Source of the DNA: Sternotherus odoratus
Lineage: Eukaryota > Chordata > Testudines > Kinosternidae
NCBI GenBank assembly: GCA_032164245.1
Contig: JAVMKO010000001.1
Location: 252,163,644-252,227,643, forward strand
Direction of reading: 5' to 3'
DNA length: 64,000 bases
The notes under the pieces were generated by a model. It was not told the DNA's origin. It ran no database searches and saw only the letters and a program-made list of their open reading frames with translations. A program made the position numbers and the translations under genes. This document shows positions 53,815 to 64,000 of this stretch, in pieces; position 1 is the stretch's first letter; every line of letters starts with the position of its first letter.

Positions 53815-56290
53815 CTCATAGACTTTAAGGTCAGAAGGGATCATTATGATCATCTAGTCTGACCTCCTGCAACGCAGGCCACAGAATTTTATCCACCCAT
53901 TCCTACAATATACCTCACCTATATCTGAACTATTGAAGTCCTCAAATCTCGGTTTAAGGACTTCAAAGTACAGAGAATCCTCCAACAAGTGACCCATACC
54001 CCCTGCTGCAGAGGAAGGCAAAAAACCTCCAGGGCCTCTGCCAATTTGCCCTGGAGGAAAATTTCTTCCCGACCCCAAATATGGCGATCAGCTGAACCCT
54101 GAGCATGTGGGCAAGACTCACCAGCCAGACACCCCGGGAAGAATTCTCTGTAGCATCTTAGATCCCATCCCCTCCAACTTTCCATCATATACCACCATAG
54201 TCAAAGATCAATTGCCAAAATTATGTTTTTCCCATCACACCATCTCCTCCATAAATTTATCAAGCTTCATCTTGAAGCCAGCCAGGTCTTTTGCCCCCAC
54301 TGCTTGCCTTGGAAGGCTGTTCCAGAACTTCACTCCTCTAATGGTTACAATCCTTCATCTAATTTAGAGTCTAAACTTCCTGTTGACCAGTTTATATCCA
54401 TTTGTTCTTGTGGCCACATTAGTACTGAACTTAAATAATTCTTCTCCCTCCCTGGTATTTATCCCTCTGATATATTTGTAGAGAGTAATCATATCTTCCC
54501 TCAGCCTTCTTTTGGATAGGCTATACAAGCCCAGCTCCCTGAGTCTCCCCTCATAAGACAGGTTTTCCATTCCTCGGATCATCCTAGTAGCCCTTCTCTG
54601 TACCTGTTCTAGTTTTAATTCATTCTTCTTAAACATGGGAGACCAGAACTGCACACAGTATTCCAAATGAGGTCTCACCAGTGCCTTATATAATGGTACT
54701 AATACCACCTTATCCCTGTTAGAACTACCTCGCCTAATGCAACCCAAGACTGCATTCACTTTTTTCATGGCCATATTACATGGGCGGCTCATAGTCATCT
54801 TGTGATCAACTAATACTCCAAGGTCCTTCTCCTCCTCTGTTACTTCCAATTGATGTGTCCCCCGTTTATAACTAAAATTCTTGGTATTAATCCCTAAGTG
54901 CATGACCTTACACTTCTCACTATTAAATTTCATCCTATTCCTGTTACTCCAGTTTACAAGGTCATCCAGGTCTTCCTGAATGATATCCCGGTCCTTCTCT
55001 GAATTAGCTATACCTCTCAGCTTTGTGTCGTCTGCAAACTTTATTAACACATTCCCACTTTTTGTGACTAGGTCAGTAATAAAAAGATTAAATAATATTG
55101 GCCCCAATACAGATCCCTGAGGAACTCCACTGGTAACCTCCCTCCAGCCTGATAGTTCACCCTTCAGTATGGCCCTCTGTTGTCTCCCCTTCAACCAGTT
55201 CCTTATCCACCTTTCAATTTTCTTATTGATCCCCATCTTTAACTAATAATTCCCCATGTGGCACTGTATCAAACGCCTTACTAAAGTCAAGGTAAATTAG
55301 ATCCACTGCATTTTCTTTGTCTAAAAAGTCTGTTACTTTTTCAAAGAGGAGATCGTGCCAAACCAACCTGATCTACCTTTTGTAAAACCATGTTGTATTT
55401 TGTCCCATTTGCCATTGACCTCAATGCTTTTTTTTTTTTTTTTCAAGACCTTGCATACTACAGATGTCAAACTAACAGGCCTGTAGTTACCTGGATCACT
55501 TTTTTTCCCTTTCTTAAAAATTGGAACTATATTAGCAATTCTTATAGTAGCTTCATCTAGGTTTCATTTCCTTAGTTTGTTTATCGGAAGGTCATGCGAG
55601 ACCATATCGAAAGCTTTACTTAAGATATACCATGTCCACTGCTTCCTCCTCTACACAAGGTTTGTTATCCTGTCAAAGAAACCTATCAGTTTGGTTTGAC
55701 ACGTCCATGCTGACTGTCACTTATCACCCTATCTTCTAGATGTTTGCAAATTGATTGCTTAATTATTTGCTCAGTTATCTTTCTGGGTACAGAGTTAAGC
55801 TTAATTCCCAGGGTTGTCCTTATTTCCCTTTTTATAGATTGACACCATCGTTGCTCTTTTACAATCTTCTGGAATCTCTCCCGTCTTCCATGATTTTTCT
55901 AAGATAATCGCTAATGGCTCAGATATCTCCTCAGTCAGCTTCTTGAGTATTCTAGGATGCATTTAATCCCGGTGACTTGAAGACATCAAATTTGTCAAAG
56001 TAATTTTTAACTTGTTCCCTATTTTAGTCTGTTTTTATCCTACCTCATTTTTACTGGTATTCACAATGTTAGACATCCAATCACTACCAACCTTCTTGAT
56101 GAAAATCAAAACAAAGAAGTAATTAAGTATCTTTGCCATTTCCACATTGTATGTTATCCCTCCCCCCCATGAGTAAAGGGCCTGCCCTGTCCTTTGTCTT
56201 CCTCTTGCTTCTAATGTATAGGTATTGTGGAATGTTTTCTTGTTACCCTTTGTCTCTAGGTAGTTTGATCTCATTTTGTGCCTTGGCCTT
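53815..56290 (-). mobile_element. CR1 LINE, about 2.5 kb
   Basis: The 3' terminus is at 53815 (ATAGACTCATAGACTTTAAG, then GTCAGAAGGGATCATTATGA on the plus strand; a duplicated 8-9 bp unit is typical). The coding part runs from 54364 leftward in coordinates to about 56290, with 55240-56290 in broken frames (reversed text such as AAACGCCTTACTAAAGTCAA encodes a decayed FSKAFD motif). A T run is at 55430-55443. The 5' end is truncated next to a MITE-like GC-rich block. Confidence 0.88.
54364..55236 (-). pseudogene. CR1 reverse transcriptase, 290-codon frame
   Basis: The frame covers the second half of the RT core and the C-terminal domain. SGVPQGSVLGPILFNLFITD begins at residue 36 and FADD at 67-70 contains the catalytic aspartates. 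Then EEKDLGVLVDHKMTMSRPCN, VPLYKALVRPHLEYCVQFWS, RRATRMIRGMENLSYEGRLR and ELGLYSLSKRRLREDM follow, all in the usual CR1 order. It ends at a stop after VNRKFRL. Upstream domains and the endonuclease are out of frame or missing. The open C-terminal half suggests a fairly young copy. Confidence 0.92.
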
Positions 56291-56638
56291 TCTAATTTTG
56301 TCCCTGCCTGAGCCCATACCCTCTCCTGCCCCAACCATGAATGCTCTCCCAAACCCAAACTCCCTCCCAGAACCTGTACCCCTTCCCCAGGCTCAGCCCA
56401 CACTGCGAATCCCTCGGTCCCACCCTAGCCCAGAGTCTGCACCCCCTCCTTCACCCAACCTCCTGCACCCAACCCCCTGTCCAGTGAAAGTGGGTGAGGG
56501 TGATGGAGAGCGATCGACAAAGAAACGGGGGATGGACTGACGTGGCCTTGGAGGAAGGGGCGGGATCTTGGGGAAGGGGCGGGGTAGGGGGTGAGGCAAG
56601 GGTGTTTGGGTTTGTGCAGTGAGACAGTTGACAACCCT
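56291..56638. mobile_element. GC-rich MITE-like block
   Basis: C-rich first half (CCCTCCCAGAACCTGTACCC, CCCCCTCCTTCACCCAACC), G-rich second half (GGAAGGGGCGGGATCTTGGG), ending AGTTGACAACCCT. The end resembles a turtle DNA-element terminus (AGGGTTGTCAACT on the other strand). The left end is not resolved at the CR1 boundary. Confidence 0.5.
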
Positions 56639-57354
56639 ACTTCTGAAGCACCTTAGGACCTGATCACTATGTTCTCTAACCGTTTGAAATTATCAAGGTT
56701 TTAGCACAATTTTCACTCAAACTGTGATTTGTAACTAAGTTCTAACTAAGGCTCCACCTACTTTTCAATGAGTTAGTTCTAAATTCTGTGGGAAGAACTT
56801 TGCAATCTGTAGCACTTTGGTGTGGAAGATTGGGAAAGTCTGTGACTGCTTCACTTAAATTACCCTACATTTATAAGTCATTAACAAAAGTCTCATGTTG
56901 CACATGTGTGATTTATTTGTTACATTTCTGTACATGTTTTTTTGTGCATGCTGGTTTTGGATCTATTGAAATCTCGATTAGTGGGGAGTGCAGTGCATTT
57001 CTGTTTGCCTCTAATACAATACCATTCCTTGTCTGCGAAGGAAAAGTCATTTGACAGAGTTTTGAATTACTTCCCCAGAGTAATTCAACTCCAGGTCTGT
57101 CATCTTAGTTTTAAATGTTGAGGTAAAATGTGATTAACTTTCAAGTGATGACTGGTAACTTAATTCATGCTACAGTAAAAGCATTATTTATACCAATTAC
57201 TGTTACAGTGAAGAAACTAATCCAGTGCCCCATTGGCAACATTAAACCCAATACTGAATTCAGCAGCAACATAATTTAAAATTAAATCACTGCTTATCTG
57301 CCAGCCACATTACCATAAATACTGCCTCTTGGAATATAATACTTTTACACAGCC
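56639..57354. other. AT-rich stretch
   Basis: Nothing recognised. Confidence 0.3.
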
Positions 57355-57490
57355 TTTCATCTAGAGATCTCAGTAGCCCTGGGAGTAAAATATTTTTTCC
57401 ATTTATTGATGAGGAAACTAGCACAGAGAAGTGACTTACCGGAGGTTACGCAGCAAGTCAATGACAGATTTGGGAATAGTCCTAGTCCTT
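57355..57490 (-). mobile_element. MIR-like SINE fragment
   Basis: TTTATTGATGAGGAAACTAG, CACAGAGAAGTGACTTACCG and TTACGCAGCAAGTCAATGAC are the reversed MIR 3' half, moderately diverged. Confidence 0.7.
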
Positions 57491-57504
57491 TGTTGTAACT
57501 AGTA

Positions 57505-57640
57505 GTTCTTCTTCAAGTGAGAACTACGGATACTGCTAAGGAAAAATCCTTCTGGCTGGTGTGCACACGGCGTGCACGTACCTTCTTGGAATGGACATAA
57601 ACAACACATCTCGAAGAACACCAGTTACGAATGTCTTATC
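57505..57640. mobile_element. DIRS-like terminal repeat fragment
   Basis: The right part GGAATGGACATAAACAACAC, then ATCTCGAAGAACACCAGTTA, matches the terminal palindrome at 22215-22265. The left part (TAGTTCTTCTTCAAGTGAGA) is a decayed facing arm. Confidence 0.65.
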
Positions 57641-58544
57641 ATGATTCCCTTCAGACAGTAGAATTTCACATGACTAAATTAACCAAAGGTTCTGATTGGG
57701 CAGGAAATAAGTAGTAATACTGTACTCCAGCTCTGCTCACAATCCCAGAGTACCTGAATATTCTTACTAAAATAACAGTGGAGTAGTTAGCAGTGTTGAC
57801 CAGTGAAGTCAGTTGGAGTTTTGCCTTTGACTTAAAATGGGGCTAAAATTGCACCTGTTACTTTACATTGTCAGCAATATGCTTCAGAGTTAACATCCCA
57901 TTCAGATGCAAGAGGCCAGTTCAACGTTTTATTAGGACCAAATGCTGAACTTGCCAGTCATATATGATTTACGTTGATTTTACATAGAAAACTTAAGAGG
58001 AATGGTGGAGAAAGGAATCTCACCCCCAGCCAGTTGGTTTGATGTGTAGCCATTACTACAACATGTGGGTTTTAATAGAAGATGGGACCGTGACAAACCC
58101 TGTACATAGAGGAGGAAATTCTAGACATGTGAAGTCTCTTAATGTCAGATCTACTGACTGCTCAAAACTCCCTCATGTAGACTTCCCTTGTTCTTATGTT
58201 CTTAGAACAGCAACAGTTCTTCTTGAGAACCTGCCACACCAGTGAAGGGGTTGGGTGGCATTTGGGCATTAGTCGTTTTTCCATTTGTCTATGTGTAGAT
58301 TCAGTCCTAGATTAGTTCATGTAGAGATTGGAGGGTTAGAAACTTAATTTTTTAACATTGAAAGCTTAAATTTTTGTGGACTCTGATGGGGCTACCAAAA
58401 CAGTGCACTAGTGGATTTCTCAGTATGACTCCTCTTTCATGTCTCTCTTTAGATTATAAAATCTTTAGGGTAGACTTTTTCTTTTGTAGATTAGATTATA
58501 CAACATGAGCAGGTTGTCAGCAGCATATAAATACATTATTGTTA
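57641..58544. other. AT-rich stretch
   Basis: Nothing recognised. Confidence 0.3.
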
Positions 58545-58546
58545 TA

Positions 58547-59236
58547 CAGTAAACTCTCATTTATCCAAAACCCTATTATCCAAACCTCCATGTTATTGGA
58601 ATCTCCTCTTTGTTCTCCATCATGAGATATGTCAGGGACAAAAAAGGGATTTGGATAATGAGGTCTGGATAATAGAGCAGAGATCCCCTGCCAGGACTTT
58701 GAGGAGGAGCACAGGCCCTTGGCTGCAGGGTAGACCTCCCTGCTGCTGAATGGCTCCTGCAGTCGTGTAGGGAGCCCTCTACAAATTAGCTCTCAGGGCT
58801 GTGAATGAGTGGGGTTGTGACAGTGGAGCTGAAGAGGGCTGCCTGAGCTGCTGCAGGGCTGGTGACACCCAATCCCTGAAGACACAAGGTTCTGGGGAGA
58901 GGCTACAGTCCTAGCAAGGCAGAGCAGCATCTTGGCTGGGGGTATCTGTTCTGCCCCACCAGGACTGCAGCCTCCCCCCCGCACACTTGTGCCTGCAGGC
59001 ACTGGCTGTCACTGTCCCTGCGGCAGCACAAGGAATCCTTGCCCGCCCTGCTATCATGGGAGTGAGTGAGCAGGGCAGAACAGAGACCTATGACCAGGAC
59101 TCAAAGGAAGTCCAGGAAGAGGACGAGTCCCCAGCTGCAGAAGAGGAGTCCTTGCTGCTGAATGGCTCCTTCCCTCCTGATTATCCAGATAAAATCCATG
59201 CCCCCTCATGCTATTTGGATAGTCGGGAATATACTG
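58547..59236. mobile_element. Tigger-type MITE
   Basis: Ends CAGTAAACTCTCATTTATCC and (other strand) CAGTATATTCCCGACTATCC, with TA on both sides (58545-58546, 59237-59238). A subterminal ATTATCCAAAC/GGATAATGAGG hairpin sits at the left. The interior is GC-rich and non-coding; the 103-codon frame at 58987-59298 crosses the right end. Confidence 0.85.
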
Positions 59237-59238
59237 TA

Positions 59239-59551
59239 GATATGAACATAATATATTTTGTAGTAATACAAAAAGAATGTCATTTAGGACCTAATTAGGT
59301 GGGAGTGGTTGTATTTGGGAATGGGGGAGAAGCTTTGCTTTCATAGCTTGTGGAGGACTGCATATTCCAATATAGCTGCAGCCGTTTTCCATTAGAAATC
59401 ACATTTCTTTTCAGCTTTCTGTCATCTTGAAATATTAGGCTGCCACACACGAAAAGGTCATTGTGGTTTAAAAAAAAAAAAATCTTCTAGTAAGATTTAC
59501 ATCATGATATTTTAACATTTGTTTTGTGTCTAAAAATAATTTCACTGAAAT
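59239..59551. other. AT-rich spacer
   Basis: Nothing recognised. Confidence 0.3.
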
Positions 59552-60100
59552 TCAACGGTGGTTCGTCCGTTGATTCGACGAGGACCACTCAGTCATCCGT
59601 AAATTGCTGGGGCTGATTTTGTCTGTGTGCATGCAGATGGCTGATGAGGCCAATCCTTGCAGGAAAGGTCCGATGACAGATAGGACAGGGGATGAGGAGG
59701 ACATCTCCAGCAGGGTTTCTGGCACGGGCTTTTCTGGCTTGCCTCTTTTGTTCTGCTGCAGCTGTCCTTTTATACCCTTATATACGGAAGAGCGCCATGT
59801 AGTCCGATTCATTGCGCTCTGTTCCCAAGAGTCAGGATTGATGTCAAACGCTTTGAGGGCGACTTTAAGAGTGACTTTGAAGCACTTCTTCTGACCCCCA
59901 TGAGACCACTGTCCTTGTTGCAACTCGCCATAAAAAAGTCGCTTTGGTAGCCGATGGTCTGACATACGGACTACATGCCCTGCCCAGCGTAGCTGCGACT
60001 GCATCAAGATGGTAAAGATGCTGGGCAGGTTTGCTTGGGCGAGTACTTCAGTGTCTGGGATCTTATCCTGCCACTTGATGTTGAGGATTTTCCTGAAATT
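59552..60100 (-). pseudogene. LINE ORF C-terminal region (non-CR1 family)
   Basis: The frame 59552-60145 (element part from about 60090) reads IKWQDKIPDTEVLAQANLPS, then LMQSQLRWAGHVVRM, RLPKRLFYGELQQGQ, HGGQKKCFKVTLKVALKAFD, INPDSWEQSAMNRTTWRSS. The WAGHVVRM and NPDSWEQ motifs belong to the region after the reverse transcriptase in a LINE group whose proteins are abundant in turtle and fish databases. I cannot name the clade with confidence. The cysteine finger usually seen near the end is degraded. Only this C-terminal part remains; the copy is 5'-truncated, as is usual for LINEs. The open frame of about 180 codons indicates a moderately young insertion. Confidence 0.75.
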
Positions 60101-60179
60101 CAATAAAAAAAATGCCAAGTGCAATTCCTTCTTAAATGAATACAATACTTACAGTAAAGGCTTGGGCATGTTACCACTT

Positions 60180-60395
60180 AAAAGCCACCCTTCTGAACAA
60201 TGTAAGTTGCATTGACCTAAGCGCCGGTGTGGACAGCACTATGATAGTGGGAGACAGTCTCCCGCTGGCAAAGCTAGTGTTCTGGACAAAGGTGGTTTAT
60301 TATGACAACAGGAGAACTCTCTCCCATTGGCAGAAAGTGTCTTCACCAGATGCATTACAGCCACAGTAGCGCTTCTAGTGTAAACTAGCCCTAAG
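60180..60395. mobile_element. Foldback MITE, family 2, copy 2
   Basis: Shares GCGCCGGTGTGGACAGCACT, GGGAGACAGTCTCCCGCTGG and TCTCTCCCATTGGCAGAAAG with the family at 24376, ending near GTGTAAACTAGCCC. Terminal repeats are decayed. Confidence 0.6.
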
Positions 60396-60778
60396 TTAGT
60401 AAAAATTCTTTCTGCTTTGTACTGCGAAATTTCAAAAAGACTTCTCTCCACCTATGTGGCAGTGAGGTTGAGGTGAATACATGGACACTAGAACATGTAA
60501 TCACAGTATATTCTATATACTTCTGTATCACTAAAAACAAAGCTCTTTATGTATAAGACTAATATTTTGGAAGATAAAGCTTGGAGTTTCTGGGAGTCCT
60601 GGAAGGTACGTTATTGTATTTCTTAATCAACCAGGCTCTGATCCTGATACTGCATTGGTGCTTAAGTGCTCTGGTGGACTGAGCTTCTAGTATCTAAAGA
60701 TCTCAAGATAAACACTGAAGCAGAGTGAAAGAGAGAATCCTGTAAAGAGAATCTCTAAAGACTTCCAAGAAGAGAGAT
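60396..60778. other. Unannotated stretch
   Basis: Nothing recognised. Confidence 0.3.
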
Positions 60779-61040
60779 GTGTCAACAGTGTACCCTTGTT
60801 GCCAAGAAGGCTAATGGCATATTGGGCTGCATTAATAGGTGCATTACCAGCAAATCAAGGGAAGTGATGATTTCCTTCTATTGGGCATTAGTGAGGCCAC
60901 ATGTGGAGTAATGTGTCCAGTTCCTTCCCCCCCCACCCCCTACAGAAAAGATGTGGACAAATTGGAGAGAGTCCAGTGGAGGGCATTGGAAATGATTAGG
61001 GGCCTAGAACACGTGGCTTACAAGGAGAGGCTGAATTTTA
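60779..61040 (+). pseudogene. CR1 ORF2 fragment
   Basis: It matches the CR1 copy at 121-400 of this window: CCCTTGTTGCCAAGAAGGCT, ATTAGTGAGGCCACATGTGG, AGATGTGGACAAATTGGAGA, GCTTACAAGGAGAGGCTGAA. It is interrupted by a C-rich tract (60925-60940) and several stops, and ends where the SINE begins. Confidence 0.85.
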
Positions 61041-61054
61041 TAATTCCACTGGTT

Positions 61055-61242
61055 CATAGAATATCAGGCTTGGAAGGGACCTCAGGAGATCTAGTCCAAC
61101 CCCCTGCTCAAAGTAGGACCAATCCCCAATTAAATCATCCAACAGATTTTTGTCCCATATCCCTAAATGGCCCCCTCAAGGACTGAACTCAACTCTGGGT
61201 TTGCAGGCCAATACTCAAACCACTGAGCTATCCCTCCCCCAT
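61055..61242 (-). mobile_element. tRNA-headed SINE with CR1-type tail
   Basis: Read on the minus strand it runs from GGGGGAGGGATAGCTCAGTG (tRNA-like A box) through GAGGGGGCCATTTAGGGATA to the CR1-like end GGTCCCTTCCAAGCCTGATA TTCTATG. The B box is damaged (AGAGTTGAGTTCAGTCC). This tail differs from the poly-A tail of the related SINE at 31733, so the window holds two tail types on one head. Confidence 0.82.
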
Positions 61243-61945
61243 TTGTCTGTTGATAAATTGTTTTGTTGTTTTGTGGTTTAAATTCTTAATACTGTAACCG
61301 AAAAAGTAAGTGGCTGAAATAAGTTAAATATATAAGCTATGAGTGAAAGATTGTAGCATGCTATATTGTTCGATATCAGGTCATAGAATCATTTTGAATT
61401 TTACTATTGCATATATAAACCTCATTCGTACATGCAGATATGCTAGTACAGGCCCTCATACGCAGTGTAGAGTCCCATTTAAATCAGTTTAGGATGGGGC
61501 TATATAAATACCTAGATAAATATAGTTAATTGATGCAATATTGATAACATTGCTAGAATAAAACAAACTTTTTAAAAGGTCTTATCTGATTTGTGGTGTA
61601 TGAGATGCTGCTAAATTCCTAGTTTCCTTTTTTGTTCATTCCTATTGCTTAAATCCAGGAGAGGCTATAAAGCACAAAGAGTGATGGATGATTTTCTCCT
61701 TTCCTGTTACTGGTAGTTTAGTTTAAATGTTTGCTGTAAATTGGATGCTCAGACATTCCAAGCAACAGCTGAGATATTTCATGCTAGTCTTTTTATATAC
61801 ACACTTAACAGCCTTACTAATAATAGCATGGTTAATGTTTTTTGCTAATAAATTCCTTACTCTGAATACAGTTGGAGAATCCTGTCTTCAGAAGTTTTAT
61901 AGTTTATAACTATATCTTTTAATATCTTTTAGTGGACAAATCTCT
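61243..61945. other. AT-rich stretch
   Basis: Nothing recognised. Confidence 0.3.
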
Positions 61946-62040
61946 GTTGGTTGAAAGGACACTCTTTCCAGCTTCACAGAGCTCTTCCTCAAGTATTCCC
62001 CCGTGACCTCAGGAAGAGAGCTCTGTGAAGCACAAAAGCA
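61946..62040. mobile_element. Penelope-like terminal palindrome
   Basis: AGCTTCACAGAGCTCTTCCT (61971) is mirrored by AGGAAGAGAGCTCTGTGAAG (62010), like the facing Penelope ends at 12845-13085 (GAAGAAGAGCTTTGTG). Confidence 0.55.
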
Positions 62041-62365
62041 TATCCTAAGACCAAAATGACAAGCAATTATATCTATATCTATATATTTTTCTTTCTTACA
62101 CATGAACTACTGGGCAGTGGCCTCTCAAGTAGAAACATTCAGACCCTTTCAGAACTTTGTAAACAATTGAAGGAGGAGAAGTTAGTTTTGGTCAGGAAGT
62201 GATTTAACATTGGGTTTTTTTGGAACCACAAAATAAATAGTTCATTTTTTTAAAAATAAGACAGGGCAGAAGAGAAACACAATTTTACAACCCTTATATT
62301 CATCCTCAGACATGGAAATAAGTCTCTGGTTAGTTCATGTTTGTGCAGTTCTTGGAATATGAATG
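62041..62365. other. AT-rich spacer
   Basis: A short (TATATC)n patch at 62070-62090. Nothing else recognised. Confidence 0.3.
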
Positions 62366-62373
62366 GACTATGT

Positions 62374-62677
62374 CAGGAATCGGCAACCTTGGCACGTGAG
62401 ACTGCAGGGGAAACACCCTTAGCAGGCCCCGCTGCTTTGTTTACCTGGCGGTTCGCCGATCGCGGCTCCTACTGGCTGTGGTTTGCCGTCCCAGTCCGAT
62501 GGGGGCTGCGGGAAACGGCGGCCAGCACTGCGCTGCTTCCCGCAGCCCCCATTGGACCGGGACGGAAAACCGCTGCCAGTGGGAGCCATGATTGGCGAAC
62601 CGCCAGGTAAACAAAGCGGTGGGGCCCGCTAAGGGTGCTTACCCTGCGATCCCCCGTGCCAACGTTGCCGATCGCTG
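62374..62677. mobile_element. Palindromic hAT MITE
   Basis: Ends CAGGAATCGGCAACCTTGGC and (other strand) CAGCGATCGGCAACGTTGGC, with a perfect 8-bp duplication GACTATGT (62366-62373, 62678-62685). The whole 304 bp folds back: CCGCTGCTTTGTTTACCTGG mirrors CCAGGTAAACAAAGCGGTGG, and GGGGGCTGCGGGAAACGGC mirrors a segment near 62535. Non-coding. Confidence 0.92.
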
Positions 62678-62685
62678 GACTATGT

Positions 62686-64000
62686 ACTAATGCTGTAAAT
62701 GTTTAATTTACTGATGAATTAGAATACAAAAGAAATCACCTTGCAAAAATACTCAAAATAGTAAAAAATACTGAAAGGGTACCAGAGCTCAAGACCATAC
62801 TCTAAAACAAAAAAATAACTTTTTTTTTAAACAAAATCTATCAACTGGTGCTTAAGGATGATGCACTTGTATATTTTCTTTATAAGATAGGATTTTCTAA
62901 ATATCTCTGGCCATTTCTGCTTTTTGTTCTGGTTATTGCACATGCTTAAAACATCCTTTGGAAACTTTTAAAATACATCAGTTTCAGGTGCAATAAAGCA
63001 AAATTAATTCATTAATTAAACTAGTTATTTTCCCAGAGCTAATAAGAGGGAAAATTACTTCTTATTTGAGTCTAGGGTGGGGAACTGAATTGTCCATCGT
63101 CTGTTCAATTTATTTTTGTCATACTCCTTATATTAAGGCTGAATTTATTGGGCTGAGTATAATCTCTTTAGGAAAAAAAATTAGTGTCACCTTGACCCTT
63201 TGAGGGAGGGGGTTGATCTCTTAGGAAGGTATGTTGGGCCTGGAGTATTTTGAAAGCTACAATACAGTGGTGGTCCAGGAACACTTCAGCTAGGTGAAGG
63301 ATTTGTGGATCAGATTTAGCCAAGGCAAATTTGTTAGAAATCCATATATGAATATGACCTGTGTATCAGAAGAGAGGTTTGCATTGGTTTATTTTTTATT
63401 TATGCCCTAGGAGAAATGAAGGTATAACCTGTTGATCCATATTCATAACTTATTTGCCCTATGTTTAGGATTTTCAGGGACTATGTCTGCATTAATAAAG
63501 GCAAATATCTTTGAGTGTTGCACTGTCAACATAAAATTCAATAGACAAGGGTTAATAGTAAAAATAAGAAGTTAAATTTCCATGTCTAATTATTTTTACT
63601 TGGGATATAATCATTGAGCAATATTGTAAAAGATTGATAGTTTGTCTTCAGTTTATTTAAGTTTGTTTATAACCTAAATTTCTCTGTCTAATTTGTTTAA
63701 AGTGCCAAAAGGACGCTTAACATTTTTTTTTAAAGCCACGTTCACAATATTACTAAAGTAGTTCAGGTTTTCTTAAAAAGGAGCAGTGTTACACATAGAC
63801 TAAAATTTTGTGGAAGGAACAAAAACTAATGAGGAATGGCAATAGACTCTATGGTCATCAAATCTTTCCAGACGTGAAAGATTTGTGGCCTGTTTCTAGT
63901 TCACACAATGATGTAACTATGTTGTAACTACGTGGCTCTGGGAAGAAGGATAAAAGAGTTTGAGGCGCAAGTGGTGTTCTCATCCATCCTCCCTGTGGCC
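62686..64000. other. AT-rich stretch to the window end
   Basis: No gene or repeat recognised with confidence. The last 90 bp (GAAGGATAAAAGAGTTTGAG, GCGCAAGTGGTGTTCTCATC) are less AT-rich and look like the edge of another repeat cut by the window. Confidence 0.35.

Noticed and set aside
58987..59298. 103-codon frame with an acidic stretch
   Set aside because: It begins inside a Tigger-type MITE and runs out through its right end, so it is not an evolved coding unit.
31920..61242. tRNA genes at about 31920-31990 and 61170-61242
   Set aside because: The tRNA-like parts are SINE heads continuous with SINE bodies, do not close a proper acceptor stem, and one has a damaged B box.

Overview
The window reads as vertebrate nuclear DNA, most likely a sauropsid and probably a turtle. 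This is inferred from repeat content, not from a species marker. CR1 retrotransposons are abundant and carry the usual short tandem 3' terminus. Penelope-like fragments occur alongside many hAT, Tigger and foldback elements, Helitrons, a DIRS-like remnant, 5S-headed retroposons and tRNA-headed SINEs. Coding capacity is short and broken, and I recognise no host gene. The best host-gene hints are a few short open segments bounded by splice-like signals on the + strand (7860-8102, 19014-19066, 29471 onward). The window is therefore probably intronic or intergenic.

1-9.5 kb: the 3' end of a CR1 element, a small palindromic element, an ancient L2 fragment, a decayed multi-frame protein remnant (3190-5260), two copies of one foldback family (6032-6319, 9250-9458) and a Tigger-type element (8626-9001). 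11.3-13.1 kb: decayed CR1, an LTR-like block and a Penelope fragment. 14.7-17.0 kb: a nearly full-length BED-finger hAT element with perfect-looking ends but a broken transposase. 19.2-20.0 kb: a non-autonomous Helitron with a G-rich minisatellite. 21.0-23.9 kb: a hAT-like GC-rich block, a DIRS-like tyrosine-recombinase remnant with its palindromic terminal repeat, a 5S-headed retroposon with a 17-bp target duplication, and a Tigger-type MITE.

24.4-30.1 kb: foldback MITE, Penelope end, a solo LTR with a 5-bp duplication, and a 1.4-kb non-autonomous hAT element with an ATCTAGTT duplication. 31.1-32.8 kb: Penelope fragment, tRNA-headed SINE and a MIR-like SINE carrying at least three later insertions, one inside another. 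34.6-36.1 kb and 47.2-48.9 kb: two copies, in opposite orientations, of a foldback hAT element whose arms hold sense and antisense pieces of its transposase C terminus. 37.1-45.5 kb: Penelope pieces (one with a GIY-YIG domain), two Helitrons, GC-rich repeats, an LTR-like block, the second 5S-headed retroposon and a CR1 piece. 49.3-50.0 kb: a Tigger-type composite with a long hairpin.

51.0-56.3 kb: two CR1 elements on the minus strand; the first is split by a young-looking hAT element with a 441-codon transposase frame and perfect 8-bp duplications. 56.3-64 kb: MITEs, a MIR-like piece, a Tigger-type MITE, a second class of LINE (59552-60145), CR1 plus SINE, and a palindromic hAT MITE.

The most interesting object is the Helitron at 40965-41441. 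Its body contains closely spaced matches to ZNF143, YY1 and (partly) NRF1 sites in CpG-rich sequence, so it may be a mobile promoter cassette. Boundaries are given to the base where inverted repeats and target duplications can be read, and are approximate otherwise.
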